The notes: generated by a model not told the origin, from the sequence alone. DNA of 64,000 nt from Polyangiaceae bacterium (GCA_020846005.1 JADLEQ010000103.1:1-64000); one strand, 5' to 3'; positions 8,501 through 17,165 are shown, counted from the first letter of the stretch. Program-made: numbers and translations.

Positions 8501-9897
8501 CGTACGACGTCGCCAGCCGGTACACCTCGCTCCTGGTGCTGGAGAGCCCGGCGATGTTCCGCGCCTTCGGGCTCGACAACACGCGCGACGCGCCGGACTG
8601 GACGGGTGAGGCGGCCGCCGAATCGACGACGGCGGCGCGCGAGGACGGCGAAGACCCCGCCGCCTCGGGCGCTGGAGACTCGGCGGGTGGCTTCGCAGGC
8701 GCCGACAAGAAGAAGGACGCCGAGTGGGAGGACTCCGCCGGTGTGGGGCGCCTCGGGGCAGGCAGCGGCATCGCGATGCCGGGCGGCGCAGCCCCACCGG
8801 CGAAAGCGGGTGCCGCCACCCCATCCAACCCGTACTCCGTTCCCCCTGCGGCCACGGCCGCTCCGCCCCCGCGGCCCGCCGAGTCGAAGCCCAGCATGCT
8901 GGCGGACGACTGGCCCGCGCAGGAGCGTGCTCGCCGGGTCCGCCCGCGCCCTCGCCCGATGATCCCGATGCGCCGCGTGTGGGAGCGCAAGGGTGAGATC
9001 TCCACCGAGCGCCTGACGCCCGCGTCGGCCGGATCGTCGGCGCTCGCGACCGCCGAGGGCGCGGTCCGCGCCAACGAGTCGTCCCGCACCGCCGTGCAGC
9101 GGCTGTTCACCTTGTCGCTGCTCGCGGGCGACCTCGAGCGCGCGACCCCGCTCGCGCGGCGCTGGAGTGAGAAGGAGCCGCTGGATCCCGAGGCGCTCAC
9201 CGCTCGCGCGGACGTGGCGGCGAGCGGCGGCGACCGGGCGCTCGCGATCCGGATCCTCGGCAGCGTCGTCGACGTGCGGCCGGGCAACGTGAAGGCGCAG
9301 CAGCGGCTCGCCAGGCTGTGGCGCTGGGCCGGGCGTCCCGAGCTCGGTTGCCGGCACGCCCTCGCGCTGGCTCAGCTCGTGACGAAGGACGGTAAGATCC
9401 TCGCCGACGCCGTCCGGTGCGGTCGCGAGACGGGCGAGTCGGAGCTCGCGTCCGATCTGCTCGCCGCCGCCGAGCCCGAGGTCCGCCGCGCCGCCGAGGC
9501 CGAGCTCGCGCGCACCCCGCAGAGCGACGAGCTGAGCGGGGATCTGCGCGTCGAGGCGACGTGGAGCGAGGAGGCGGATCTCGACCTCGCGATCCTCACG
9601 CCGGAGGGCCACCGCGTGTCGTTCCTCGGCGCGCCGACCCGGCAGGTGATCACGGCGCGCGACGCGACGAGCACGCGAGGCGAGGGGTTGGCGCTCCGCG
9701 CCGCGCCTGCCGGCGAGTACGTGATCGAGATCGTGCGCGCCCGCGGCGAGGGGCCGGTGTCCGGGACGGTGACGCTCACCGCCGCCGGCGCGCGGCGCAC
9801 GCTGCCGTTCCGCCTCACCGGCTCACGGCTCACCCTGGGGATCGCGAAGATCCGGCTCGAGTCGCGCCTCGTCCCCCTGGGTGGTCCGCAGTGGTGA
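5554..9897 (+). CDS. Giant membrane anti-sigma-like protein with FecR, VIT, vWA and DUF2135-like domains
   Basis: Single 1447-aa protein with an unusual chain of domains. Residues 5-40 hold a zf-HC2-type motif (H29-x3-C33-x2-C36), typical of cytoplasmic zinc anti-sigma domains. A Pro/Ala-rich stretch leads to one membrane span at about 187-209. Outside lie a FecR-like beta domain (about 255-372, with ELPHGRVTVLGTKLAV), a VIT domain (about 425-562, DETFTNGTDEVLEGIYRFPL) and a vWA domain whose MIDAS motif is D704-T-S706-R-S708. The C-terminal third has helical repeats, then a DUF2135/YfaP-like beta domain (EATWSEEADLDLAILTPEGH). It is four bases downstream of the ECF sigma gene. Inference: it holds the sigma factor and senses an envelope or protein ligand through VIT/vWA. 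Confidence 0.85.
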   Translation: MTTESPCEQVLDHLSELLEGTAPEELVDHVAECDGCRDLRHDAERAIERLREAGADYVPPADLDARLVAALAAREPSPAAAPSDDARDAPPRATESEAAGDGAPVATQRLPVTDAKVSGDGAPSATPRPADAPPAPQPAETTEATATHVGPPGQGAVGAPPPAANDAAPSPVAPAAPPRRLGSSQRRVLFAATAAAAVAAGLALVLRGGVGGSRGPIAAGPGWSGNVAGVSGESGGLQACAPSGDDCVALVAGGAVAPGTMLRTDARTRARVELADGTSLALERSTKLGVVPGAGRALRLEAGAIVAEVARVSGSEARIELPHGRVTVLGTKLAVRTEDGASQVEVSRGVVELADPEGRSVRVRAGEEGRLRRGIPPYVSPSASLGDALAWAETANGRGDDDVPARGLGELRAKKPGEDQERKGAVTLTTHAVKVRIAGAVARTEIDETFTNGTDEVLEGIYRFPLPPDAKIERLALEVDGKLEEGAFVDRERAAAIWRGAIVTAAPQLRPRVQEEIVWVPGPWKDPALLEWQRGGRFELRIYPIPKRGSRRVVLAYTQVVHPTAGVRRYTYPMAHDPSGSTRVGTFEVDVQVRGHDESYGVTSLGYELSKGDATDAAALRLVARDFAPTGDLALEYALPGRERELTAWAYQGEPPRAAIGAAGAAGAASGLPADAPYVALAVRPKLPRATDGEERRDVAIVVDTSRSMYGESHRRAVALAARFAAELDHADRVLALACDTACRALPGGPIPAGAQAAHDVRAFLEGVAPDGATDPVEAVRSALQALGREGGRARRVVYVGDGAPTAGALRPAWIARAVERAIAGADVSVTAVAVGADSDATTLAALARGGGGVALPFVPGQTVAEAAFALLGAVYGAALSDPVVELPAGLEEIAPTRLDAIPAGGESIVVARMRGAEARGTVVLRGRVAGRAFEQRYPVEIVATRSPGNAFVPRLHAAYRIADLEQDPAPEAKREAIRLSGAYDVASRYTSLLVLESPAMFRAFGLDNTRDAPDWTGEAAAESTTAAREDGEDPAASGAGDSAGGFAGADKKKDAEWEDSAGVGRLGAGSGIAMPGGAAPPAKAGAATPSNPYSVPPAATAAPPPRPAESKPSMLADDWPAQERARRVRPRPRPMIPMRRVWERKGEISTERLTPASAGSSALATAEGAVRANESSRTAVQRLFTLSLLAGDLERATPLARRWSEKEPLDPEALTARADVAASGGDRALAIRILGSVVDVRPGNVKAQQRLARLWRWAGRPELGCRHALALAQLVTKDGKILADAVRCGRETGESELASDLLAAAEPEVRRAAEAELARTPQSDELSGDLRVEATWSEEADLDLAILTPEGHRVSFLGAPTRQVITARDATSTRGEGLALRAAPAGEYVIEIVRARGEGPVSGTVTLTAAGARRTLPFRLTGSRLTLGIAKIRLESRLVPLGGPQW

Positions 9898-9900
9898 CGT

Positions 9901-9920
9901 GCGCGCCCCGGTGGGCGCGC
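9901..9920. terminator. Perfect 8-bp stem hairpin between convergent genes
   Basis: GCGCGCCC at 9901-9908 pairs fully with GGGCGCGC at 9913-9920 across a four-base CGGT loop. It sits in the 25-bp gap between the stops of two convergent genes, so it can serve both. No T-run follows, so intrinsic termination is inferred only from stem strength and place. Confidence 0.55.
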
Positions 9921-9922
9921 GC

Positions 9923-12577
9923 TCACTCCAGCGCCGGGATCCCCCGCACCAGCCGCAGCCGCGTCGCGTCGCCGACCACGAAGTCGTCCACCCCGTCGCC
10001 GTCGAAATCTCCGCTGGCGAGCAGGGCGGCGCCGATCGCCGCCCCGCCGCTCAGCGGCTCGAGGCGCAGCTCGCGCCCTCGGCCGGTGACCTGCGAGAGT
10101 GACCCGCCCGTCAACACCGCCAGCGCGCGCCCGCCGCGCGAGCCCTCGCCGAACGCGGCCAGGCCGTCGGCGGGCGCCGCGAGCGTCGCGCTCGTCACCC
10201 GCCCGAAGCCGCCGTCGTTCCACGCGACGGCGACCACCGGAGTGCCGTCCGGCAGGGCCGCCGAGAAAGCGAGATCGTCGCGGCCGTCGCCGTCGAGATC
10301 GACCGCGAGCGCGCGGCCACCTTGCGGCGCGCCCGGAGCGACGATGGGCGCCTGCCGGTGGTCGACGATCAGGTCGATCGCGACGGGCGGCTCGAGCGCG
10401 AATTCGAGCGCCTCGGAGTCGCCGCGCGCCGACCTCGCGACCTGGAGCTGCGACCGCGCCTCGCCGTCGACGGGCGCCAGGATCGCGAGCTCGTCCCGCG
10501 CGTCGGGCTCGAGATCGATCGCGGTGAAGAACCCGGAGGTCCAGCGAGGTCCCTGCGGGAGGTACGCGGTCGACGTCACGCGCTGCATGTCGAACCGACC
10601 CCGTCCCGTCAGCGGCAGCGCGAACAAGCGGAGGAGCCCCGGCGTCGCGAACTCCTCGCCCAGCACGGCGACGCTCTGGCTCGATCCCGAGCGCACGATC
10701 GCGAAGCGGGCCGCGAGGTACGCCTCGAGCTCGAACTCCAGCGGGTCCTCCGAGGCGGAGCCCAGGAGGGGCACGGGCGCCCGGACGACCCGGTCGGCGC
10801 TCGACACGAACGCCGTGAGCTGCAGCGCTCCGCCCGGTGCGCGGGAGATCACCGAGAGCCCACGGGCGGGCACGGGGACGGTCGACTCCCGACCGTAGAG
10901 CTGCGACACCTCGTCGAGCACGCCGAGGTGGCTGGCGGCGCTCGGGAACGCGCGCGCCTCACCGAACGCGACGGACAGCACGCTCTCGCCGGCGCGCTCG
11001 CCGTCCGTGAGGACCGCGATGTCCGTCACGAAGTCGCCGTCCAGGTCGGCGAGCTCGAGGGCCGACGGCCGGGTCGGGACGTCGACCGCGCCGTTGGAGA
11101 ACGAGCCGAGGCCCGTGCCGAGCAACACGTCCAGGACGGAGCCCGCCGTGCTGGCGCCGATCGCGTCGACGAGCCCGTCGCCGTTCACGTCGCCGAAGCG
11201 CGCGAGCTCCCACGCGACGGAGGTCGAGGTCGGCGCGCGGACCGGCTCAGGCGTACGCGCCAGAACCACGCCGCGCGCGTCCGCGTAGTCGATGCCGCCG
11301 TCGCCGTCCACGTCGCCGAGACAGAGCGGCGTCAGCCCGGGAGCGAGGCGCTGCGCGACCGCGGTGACGCCCGTCTTCGGCCCGCCCGGCTCCCCCGAGA
11401 AGGCGCCCATCCCGTCCCCATAGGCGACGTGGATCTCCCGCGCGCCTGCGGCCTCGGCCACGAGCGCCACGTCGCGGTGGCCGTCGCCGTCGAGGTCGCC
11501 GAGCCACAGGGGCCCGGTGAGCGAAGCGCCGGAGCCAATCGAGACGAGCGGCGCCGCGACCGCCGCGGCGGCCATAGGGCGCCCGTCCGAGTCCAGGGCG
11601 CAGGGGGAGAGCGCGTCCAGGGCGCTCGCGCCCCGGTAGGCGAGCACGAGCTCCTCGCACGGGCGGGACGGATCCTCGATGAGCTCGGCGGCCGGCAGAT
11701 CGACGAGCTCCTCCGGTGAGCGCGGGAGCGCCCCGACGAGCGCGTACGAGTAGTCGGTGCGGACGATCACCATGCCCATCAGGGTGCCGAGATCTGCGGC
11801 CGCCACGGTCGTCTGCTCTGGGCCCTCCGTGGTGAAGAACTGCACCGTGCCGAGCCGCATCGCGACCACGGTCTCCAGCGTCAGCGCGTGCCCCGTCATC
11901 GGGAGCGCGCGATCGGCGCCGCCGAGCGCGAACAGCGCGCTCCCCGCGAACGGCACCAGGAGCGACTCGGGCTCGGTCGGCCCGAAGCGGATCCCGCGGG
12001 GGAAGGCGCCGACCGTGCGGCGTGAGGGGACGCTTCTCCGCTCGTCGATCCCGCCCGCCGCACCGAGGAAGTACACCTCCGCCGTCCGCTCCTCGAAGCT
12101 CACGATGTCGTCCCGCCGGTCGCCGTCGAGGTCCACGCCCACCAGCTCGATCGGGGAGGCGGCGACCAGATCCCGTGCGGGCGCGAACCTCCCGGACGGC
12201 TCGCGACACACCCCGTCGACGCCGCAGCGCTGGCCCGGTCCACAGGGCGGCGCGTCGCCGCTGGCGGCGGCGGCACAGTCGTGCCGGCACTCGAAGGCCT
12301 CGCCCGGCCGGCGACACACCCCGCCGGCGTGGCGCGCGACCAGGTCGCACTCCTCGCCGGCGCCCGGCTCGACGATGCCGTTCCCGCACACCCCGCGCGG
12401 TACGATGGGGAGATCGGCGCATGCCGCGGCGAGCACGGCGAGCCCTGCGCTCACGGCGACCGCGAGGACGGAGGCGGGCACGCCGCCGTGCGCCGCGGCG
12501 GGGATCGCGGCCGGGATCGCGGCGGGGATCGCGGCGGGGATCGCGGCGGGGGCTGAGGTGGAGCGCCGGGGCGGCAC
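9923..12577 (-). CDS. FG-GAP/VCBS-repeat lipoprotein (module A)
   Basis: Predicted surface or periplasmic lipoprotein: a hydrophobic stretch ends in LAVLAAAC, a lipobox with Cys53 counted from the annotated start. Just after it comes CGNGIVEPGAGEECD, a Cys-rich motif common in myxobacterial secreted proteins, with more Cys pairs to about residue 125. The rest is a string of FG-GAP/VCBS blades with Ca-binding loops (DLDGDRRDDIV, DLDGDGHRDVALV, DVNGDGLVDAI, DFDGDGVDDFVVG), likely an integrin-alpha-like beta-propeller. The start is uncertain: the GTG at 12577 adds four PAAI repeats, while a GTG at 12481 would give a 20-residue signal peptide. It is divergent from a kinase and has a close paralogue at 45452-48142. 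Confidence 0.85.
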   Translation of the reverse strand: MPPRRSTSAPAAIPAAIPAAIPAAIPAAAHGGVPASVLAVAVSAGLAVLAAACADLPIVPRGVCGNGIVEPGAGEECDLVARHAGGVCRRPGEAFECRHDCAAAASGDAPPCGPGQRCGVDGVCREPSGRFAPARDLVAASPIELVGVDLDGDRRDDIVSFEERTAEVYFLGAAGGIDERRSVPSRRTVGAFPRGIRFGPTEPESLLVPFAGSALFALGGADRALPMTGHALTLETVVAMRLGTVQFFTTEGPEQTTVAAADLGTLMGMVIVRTDYSYALVGALPRSPEELVDLPAAELIEDPSRPCEELVLAYRGASALDALSPCALDSDGRPMAAAAVAAPLVSIGSGASLTGPLWLGDLDGDGHRDVALVAEAAGAREIHVAYGDGMGAFSGEPGGPKTGVTAVAQRLAPGLTPLCLGDVDGDGGIDYADARGVVLARTPEPVRAPTSTSVAWELARFGDVNGDGLVDAIGASTAGSVLDVLLGTGLGSFSNGAVDVPTRPSALELADLDGDFVTDIAVLTDGERAGESVLSVAFGEARAFPSAASHLGVLDEVSQLYGRESTVPVPARGLSVISRAPGGALQLTAFVSSADRVVRAPVPLLGSASEDPLEFELEAYLAARFAIVRSGSSQSVAVLGEEFATPGLLRLFALPLTGRGRFDMQRVTSTAYLPQGPRWTSGFFTAIDLEPDARDELAILAPVDGEARSQLQVARSARGDSEALEFALEPPVAIDLIVDHRQAPIVAPGAPQGGRALAVDLDGDGRDDLAFSAALPDGTPVVAVAWNDGGFGRVTSATLAAPADGLAAFGEGSRGGRALAVLTGGSLSQVTGRGRELRLEPLSGGAAIGAALLASGDFDGDGVDDFVVGDATRLRLVRGIPALE
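12495..12542. repeat. 12-bp tandem repeat, four units
   Basis: The unit GCGGCGGGGATC (plus strand) occurs four times in a row, the second copy with one changed base. Read leftward in frame it encodes Ala-Ile-Pro-Ala units ahead of the signal peptide of the FG-GAP lipoprotein. A repeat here could arise by slippage and makes the annotated start doubtful. Confidence 0.85.
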
Positions 12578-12651
12578 CCGTGGAGCCTACAGCGCGCTCG
12601 GCCCACGCCGCTAGCGCCGCGTGGCGCGCTGGCGCTATTCTCGGCCGCTGC

Positions 12652-14211
12652 ATGGCGGTCTGCCTTCGTTGCGGTGCCCGGTACGACGACGACGCGCAGA
12701 CGTGCGCCGTCGACGGGTCGACGCTCGTCGCAGACGCGGTGGTGGCGGCCGCCGATCGCGACCTGGAGCGCGGAGAGGTCGTCGGCGAGTACCGGATCGA
12801 GGACAAGCTGGGCTCGGGCGGGTTCGGCTCGGTCTATCGGGCGGTCCACCCTCTGATCGGCAAGCGGGTGGCGGTGAAGGTCCTCTCTCGCCGGTTCTCT
12901 TCCGATCCGGTCATGGTCACTCGCTTCGTGGACGAGGCGCGGGCCGTGAACCAGGTCCACCACAAGAACATCGTGGACATCTTCGCGTTCGGCGCGCTGG
13001 TGGACGGCCGCCAGTACTACGTGATGGAGCTGCTCCAGGGCTGCACGTTCGCGGCGCTGCTGGAGGATCGGGCGCCGCTCCCGCCGGCCGAGGCGCTCCC
13101 CATCCTGGTCGGCATCGCGCGCGCCCTCGACGCCGCTCACGAGGCGGGCATCCTTCACCGCGATCTCAAGCCGGAGAACGTGTTCCTCGTCGAGGACGAA
13201 GACGGCGTGCGACCGAAGCTCCTCGACTTCGGCATCGCCAAGCTCGTCGGCGGCGACGCCGCGGCGCCTCGTACCCACACCGGGGTGCCCATCGGGACGC
13301 CGCACTACATGTCGCCCGAGCAGTGTCGGGGTGCGCCAGACATCGACCGCCGCGCGGACGTGTACGCGCTCGGCGTCGTCGCCCACGTCGCGCTGACCGG
13401 GCGCCTGCCCTTCGGCGCGTCCAACCCGCTCGACATCCTCTTCCAGCAGGTCTCCGAGCCGCCGCCCCGGCTCTCGGAGCACCTGCCCGCGCTCGGGACG
13501 GCACTGGACGACGCGGTGCTCACGATGCTCGCCAAGGAGCCCGATCGCCGGCCGCCCACCGCGGGCGCGGCGGCGCGCGCGCTCTGCGAGGCGGCGGTCG
13601 CCGCCGGGTACGCGGTGCAGGTCCCCGTGGTTCGGTCGCCTTCGCTCGGCTCGCCCACCACCGCGCGCGACCGGCAGGTGATCGAGGCGGCCGAGACGCT
13701 CGCGCAGGCCGCGACGGGGGGCCCGGCGACGCTCGGCGGCGGCCTCGAGTCGCGGCCGGGGCGCTCGCCGCGGTGGCCGGTGGTCGCCGCCTTGGCCGCG
13801 ATCGCGACCGTCGGCACGGGCGTCGCCTGGGTGGTCGGGGGGGGGCGGCCCGGGCGCGCGCCCGCGGAGGCGTCCACGGTGGCGGAGCTCCCGTCTGCCG
13901 CGGCGTCGCCCCCGGCCCCTGCGCCCGCCGCGTCGAGCGCCGCGACGCTCGTCCCCGCTCCCCCGGCCTCCGTCGCGCTGACGATCCGCGCGACCCCTCC
14001 GGACGCGGAGGTCTGGCTCGACGGTCGCCGGCTCGGGGACGCCCGCGGTCCGGTCGCGCTGCCCCGCTCGCCCGAGAGCGTGGAGCTAGAGCTGCGCGCG
14101 AAGGGCCACGTGGCGCGCAAGGTCGCCGTCGTCCCGTCGTCCGACTCCACGCTGAGCGTGAAGCTCGACCCGGTGGCGCGCGAGCGCACGCCGAAGGAGC
14201 TGGAGTTTTGA
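12652..14211 (+). CDS. Ser/Thr protein kinase with zinc-ribbon and PEGA domain (module A)
   Basis: Transmembrane Hanks-type kinase of 519 aa. Residues 1-20 form a small Cys motif (CLRCGARYDDDAQTC), a likely zinc ribbon. The kinase domain runs about 46-310: Gly loop GSGGFGSV, Lys76 in VAVKVL, HRDLKPEN at 170-177, DFGIAK from Asp192 and GTPHYMSPEQC. A hydrophobic span lies near 374-396, then a Pro/Ala linker and a PEGA-type beta domain (about 440-510, TPPDAEVWLDGRRLG). It overlaps the next gene by four bases (TTGA), and a TATTCT at 12636-12641 places a possible -10 only eleven bases upstream. Its catalytic domain closely matches the kinase at 43879-45450, sharing AVHPLIGK, GRQYYVMELL and MSPEQCRG. 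Confidence 0.93.
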   Translation: MAVCLRCGARYDDDAQTCAVDGSTLVADAVVAAADRDLERGEVVGEYRIEDKLGSGGFGSVYRAVHPLIGKRVAVKVLSRRFSSDPVMVTRFVDEARAVNQVHHKNIVDIFAFGALVDGRQYYVMELLQGCTFAALLEDRAPLPPAEALPILVGIARALDAAHEAGILHRDLKPENVFLVEDEDGVRPKLLDFGIAKLVGGDAAAPRTHTGVPIGTPHYMSPEQCRGAPDIDRRADVYALGVVAHVALTGRLPFGASNPLDILFQQVSEPPPRLSEHLPALGTALDDAVLTMLAKEPDRRPPTAGAAARALCEAAVAAGYAVQVPVVRSPSLGSPTTARDRQVIEAAETLAQAATGGPATLGGGLESRPGRSPRWPVVAALAAIATVGTGVAWVVGGGRPGRAPAEASTVAELPSAAASPPAPAPAASSAATLVPAPPASVALTIRATPPDAEVWLDGRRLGDARGPVALPRSPESVELELRAKGHVARKVAVVPSSDSTLSVKLDPVARERTPKELEF

Positions 14212-15431
14212 GCCGCGCTCGGCTCCGACTGGGCGCGGCTGCGCTCCTGCTGGCGCTCGCCGCGCCGGGGCGGGCGGAGCCGTCGCCCGCCGCGCTCGCG
14301 CAGGCGCGCACGTACTTCCGCATCGGCGCGCGCGCGTTCGCGGCCGGGCAGTTCGAAGCCTCGCTCGAGGCCTTCGAGCGCGCGTACGAGATCGCGCCGC
14401 GCGATGGCCTCGTCTTCTCGCTGGCGCAGGCGCACCGCAAGCTCTTCCTCCTCCGAGGCGACCGAACGCAGCTCGCGCGTGCGCTCGCGCGGTACCGCGA
14501 GTACCTCGAGCGCGCGCCCGCCGGTCCGCGCGCGGCAGAGGCGCGCGAGGCGCTGCTGCAGCTCACGCCGCTCGCCGACGCGGGGCCTCCGGCAGGCGGC
14601 GCGGAGGCCGCGCCCCCGCGGTCCGCCCAGCGCACGCCGACGCGGCTGATGGTGTCGTCGGCTGTGCCGGACGCCGCGCTCGAGCTCGACGGTCGGGCGG
14701 TGGGGAAGCTCCCGCTCACCGCGGAGGTCTCGCCGGGGCGCCACCGGATCGTGCTCCGCGCGCCGGGTCACCTCCCCTGGGAGCGTCGCGTGAGTGTGCC
14801 GGAATCGACCACCGTGCCGATCGACGCCGAGCTGCGCCCGCGGCCGGGGTACGTCGAGGTGCGCGCCCCGCGGGGCAGCCGCGTCGCGATCGACGGGCGG
14901 GAGGTGGGCGTGGCGCCGCTCGCGCCCGTGCCCGTCCAGGCGGGGAGCCGGACGATCGCCGTGCGCGCGAACGGTCGCGAGCCGTTCGTCCGCCGGGTGA
15001 AGGTCCCGCGCGGGGGGACGACCCGCGTGAGCGTGGCCCTCGAGACCACGACCCAGCGCGTCGTCGCCGTCGCGCTCGGCGGCGCGGCGCTAGGCGCGAC
15101 CGCGACCACTGCGGTGCTCGGTCTCGCCGCCGTACGCAAGCAGGACGACGCCGAGGCGATGCTCGCTCGGCGCGGCCGGGATCCGCTCGGCGAAGGTGCG
15201 CTCGCCGACTACGAGGCGCTCCGCGAGGATCGCGACGCGTACCGAGCCGGCGCCTACGGCGCGGCCGGGGCAGCCGCAGCCCTCGGCGTGATCGGCGCAG
15301 CGCTGTGGTTCTTCGATGAGCCGCCGCCGGCGCGCGTCGAGTCGTCGCCCGGGGCCGGCGCGCCCGCTGGCGCGCCGGTGCTGGAGCTGGGCCTCGCGCC
15401 CGGGGGCGTCGCCGCGCGGGGCCGCTTCTGA
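14208..15431 (+). CDS. Exported TPR/PEGA-domain membrane protein (module A)
   Basis: 407-aa protein with a signal peptide (LGAAALLLALAAPGRAE), a TPR-like helical region (about 28-120, with ARAFAAGQFEASLEAFERAY), two consecutive PEGA-type beta domains (about 145-210 and 212-280) and two hydrophobic segments near 286-308 and 346-368 enclosing a charged Arg/Asp/Glu loop. It ends in ARGRF. The TTG at 14208 overlaps the kinase stop (TTGA) and has GGAG just upstream, so it is coupled to the kinase and shares PEGA domains with it. A paralogue with the same layout is at 48139-49377. The function is unknown; a scaffold or cell-wall-binding partner of the kinase is my inference. Confidence 0.85.
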   Translation: MSRARLRLGAAALLLALAAPGRAEPSPAALAQARTYFRIGARAFAAGQFEASLEAFERAYEIAPRDGLVFSLAQAHRKLFLLRGDRTQLARALARYREYLERAPAGPRAAEAREALLQLTPLADAGPPAGGAEAAPPRSAQRTPTRLMVSSAVPDAALELDGRAVGKLPLTAEVSPGRHRIVLRAPGHLPWERRVSVPESTTVPIDAELRPRPGYVEVRAPRGSRVAIDGREVGVAPLAPVPVQAGSRTIAVRANGREPFVRRVKVPRGGTTRVSVALETTTQRVVAVALGGAALGATATTAVLGLAAVRKQDDAEAMLARRGRDPLGEGALADYEALREDRDAYRAGAYGAAGAAAALGVIGAALWFFDEPPPARVESSPGAGAPAGAPVLELGLAPGGVAARGRF

Positions 15432-15516
15432 CCGGGCCGCCCGCGCGCGCGCCCGGGCGACCTCGCGCGTGGAGCCCCGGGCGCTCGGCTCCCCGTGCTA
15501 TGGCCGCGCGCACCGG

Positions 15517-16710
15517 ATGCGGATCCTCGAGCTCAGCGTCCTGCTCGTCTCGGTCGTCGTGGCGCTCGCCGCGGAGCGCGTCCTCCATCGGCGCAACCTG
15601 CGCCGCATCCGGATCCGGATCCACGTGAACGGCACGCGCGGCAAGTCGAGCGTGACGCGACTGCTCGCCGCCGCGCTCCGCGAGGCCGGCATCGTCACCT
15701 GCGCGAAGACCACCGGGACGCTCGCGCGCATGATCCTCCCGGACGGCCGCGAGGTGCCGATCTTCCGCCCCGCTGGCGCCAACGTGATCGAGCAGCGGCG
15801 CATCGTCGACGCCGCCGCGGCCTACGGCGCCGAGGCGCTGGTCATCGAGTGCATGGCGCTGCGGCCCGAGCTCCAGGTGCTCTCCGAGCTCGAGCTCGTC
15901 CGCGCTACGCACGGTGTCATCACCAACGCCCGCCCCGATCACCTCGACGTGATGGGACCGGGGGAGGAGGACGTGGCGCGAGCCCTCGCCGGGATGACGC
16001 CCATCGGGGCGAAGCTCTTCACGGCCGAGCAGCGCCACCTCGAGGTCTTGCGCGCGGCCGTCTCCGATCGGGGATCGGAGCTCGTCGCCGTGGGGGAGCC
16101 CGAGATCGCGGCGGTCGCGCCCGAGGAGCTGGCGGGCTTCAGCTACCGGGAGCACCCAGACAACGTGGCGCTCGCGCTCAGCGTGCTGGCCGATCTCGGG
16201 GTCGCGCGCGACGTGGCGCTCCGCGGGATGTGGAAGGCCAAGCCGGATCCGGGCGCGCTCACCGTCCACCGCCTGGACTTCTTCGGCCGCCGCATCGTGT
16301 TCTTCAACGCCTTTGCGGCCAATGATCCCGTCAGCACCGCCCAGCTCTGGAACGGCGCGTGCGCCGCGGAGCCCGAGATCGGCGCCCGCATCGCGATCTT
16401 CAACTGCCGGGCCGATCGCCCCGATCGGAGCCTGCAGCTCGGCGCCGATTTCGTCTCGTGGGAGCGGGCCGACTACGTCGTCCTCATGGGGACGGGGACT
16501 CACCTCTTCGCGCGGGCGGCCATCGCCGCCGGCTTCGACTCCGCGCGCATCGTCTTCGTCGAGGATCTGCGAGTCGATGAGATCTTCGAGAGGATCGTCG
16601 CGCTCATCGGGGGGAGCGCCGTGGTGATGGGGATGGGGAACATCGGCGGTCAGGGGCTGGACCTCGTGCGATACTTCGCGAATCGTGCCGTGGTGGCGGA
16701 GGCCGCATGA
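15517..16710 (+). CDS. pgsB: Poly-gamma-glutamate synthase PgsB/CapB
   Basis: ATP-dependent ligase subunit of the poly-gamma-glutamate polymerase, of the Mur-ligase-like amide ligase family. Seen: an N-terminal membrane anchor (LELSVLLVSVVVALAAERV), then the P-loop HVNGTRGKSSVTR (GTRGKSS at 39-45), ALVIECMALRPE, ITNARPDHLDVMGP, and a C-terminal MGMGNIGGQG. The 397-aa length matches PgsB. The ATG at 15517 sits directly before the anchor helix; longer readings run into the preceding gene. The stop overlaps pgsC (ATGA). The product polymer would be a capsule or a released polyglutamate. Confidence 0.93.
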   Translation: MRILELSVLLVSVVVALAAERVLHRRNLRRIRIRIHVNGTRGKSSVTRLLAAALREAGIVTCAKTTGTLARMILPDGREVPIFRPAGANVIEQRRIVDAAAAYGAEALVIECMALRPELQVLSELELVRATHGVITNARPDHLDVMGPGEEDVARALAGMTPIGAKLFTAEQRHLEVLRAAVSDRGSELVAVGEPEIAAVAPEELAGFSYREHPDNVALALSVLADLGVARDVALRGMWKAKPDPGALTVHRLDFFGRRIVFFNAFAANDPVSTAQLWNGACAAEPEIGARIAIFNCRADRPDRSLQLGADFVSWERADYVVLMGTGTHLFARAAIAAGFDSARIVFVEDLRVDEIFERIVALIGGSAVVMGMGNIGGQGLDLVRYFANRAVVAEAA

Positions 16711-17165
16711 CGGAGCTCCTGCCGCTCTCGATCGGGATCGGGCTGGTCGTCAGCCTGGTGTTCACGGAGCTCTTCGGCGTGGCGGCCGGCGGCATGATCG
16801 TGCCGGGGTACCTCGCGCTGGGGCTCGGCAAACCGCTCGACGCGCTGGCGACCGTCGCAGCCGGGCTGGTGACGTTCGCGATCGTCCACACGCTGTCGTC
16901 GTTCACGATCGTCTACGGGCGCCGGCGCACGGTGCTCATGATCCTCGTCGGCTACCTCGTCGCGACGGGCGTGCGCGCGCTCGGCGCGGGGACGGCTGCG
17001 GGCGCGGCGCTCGATCTCGCCGTGATTGGCTACATCGTGCCCGGGCTCATCGCGATCTGGCTCGACCGGCAGGGGATCCTCGAGACGATCGCCGCGCTGG
17101 CCACCGCCTCGGCGGTGGTGCGCCTCGTGCTCGTCGTGCTGGTGGGCGTCGAGGTGCGCGGATGA
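16707..17165 (+). CDS. pgsC: Poly-gamma-glutamate biosynthesis protein PgsC/CapC
   Basis: Integral membrane partner of PgsB; PgsB and PgsC together form the core polymerase in Bacillus. Seen: 152 aa with four to five hydrophobic helices, opening PLSIGIGLVVSLVFTELFGV and then GGMIVPGYLALGLGKPL, a hallmark of PgsC, plus YIVPGLIAIWLDRQG in the second half. It overlaps both pgsB and the next gene by four bases, so the three are translationally coupled. Family length is about 150 aa, so it is complete. Confidence 0.93.
   Translation: MTELLPLSIGIGLVVSLVFTELFGVAAGGMIVPGYLALGLGKPLDALATVAAGLVTFAIVHTLSSFTIVYGRRRTVLMILVGYLVATGVRALGAGTAAGAALDLAVIGYIVPGLIAIWLDRQGILETIAALATASAVVRLVLVVLVGVEVRG

Noticed and set aside
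4828-9612. Very long open frame antisense to the vWA protein gene
   Set aside because: It is Arg-rich, lacks domains, and mirrors the coding strand of a clear gene; in extreme-GC DNA such shadows are common.
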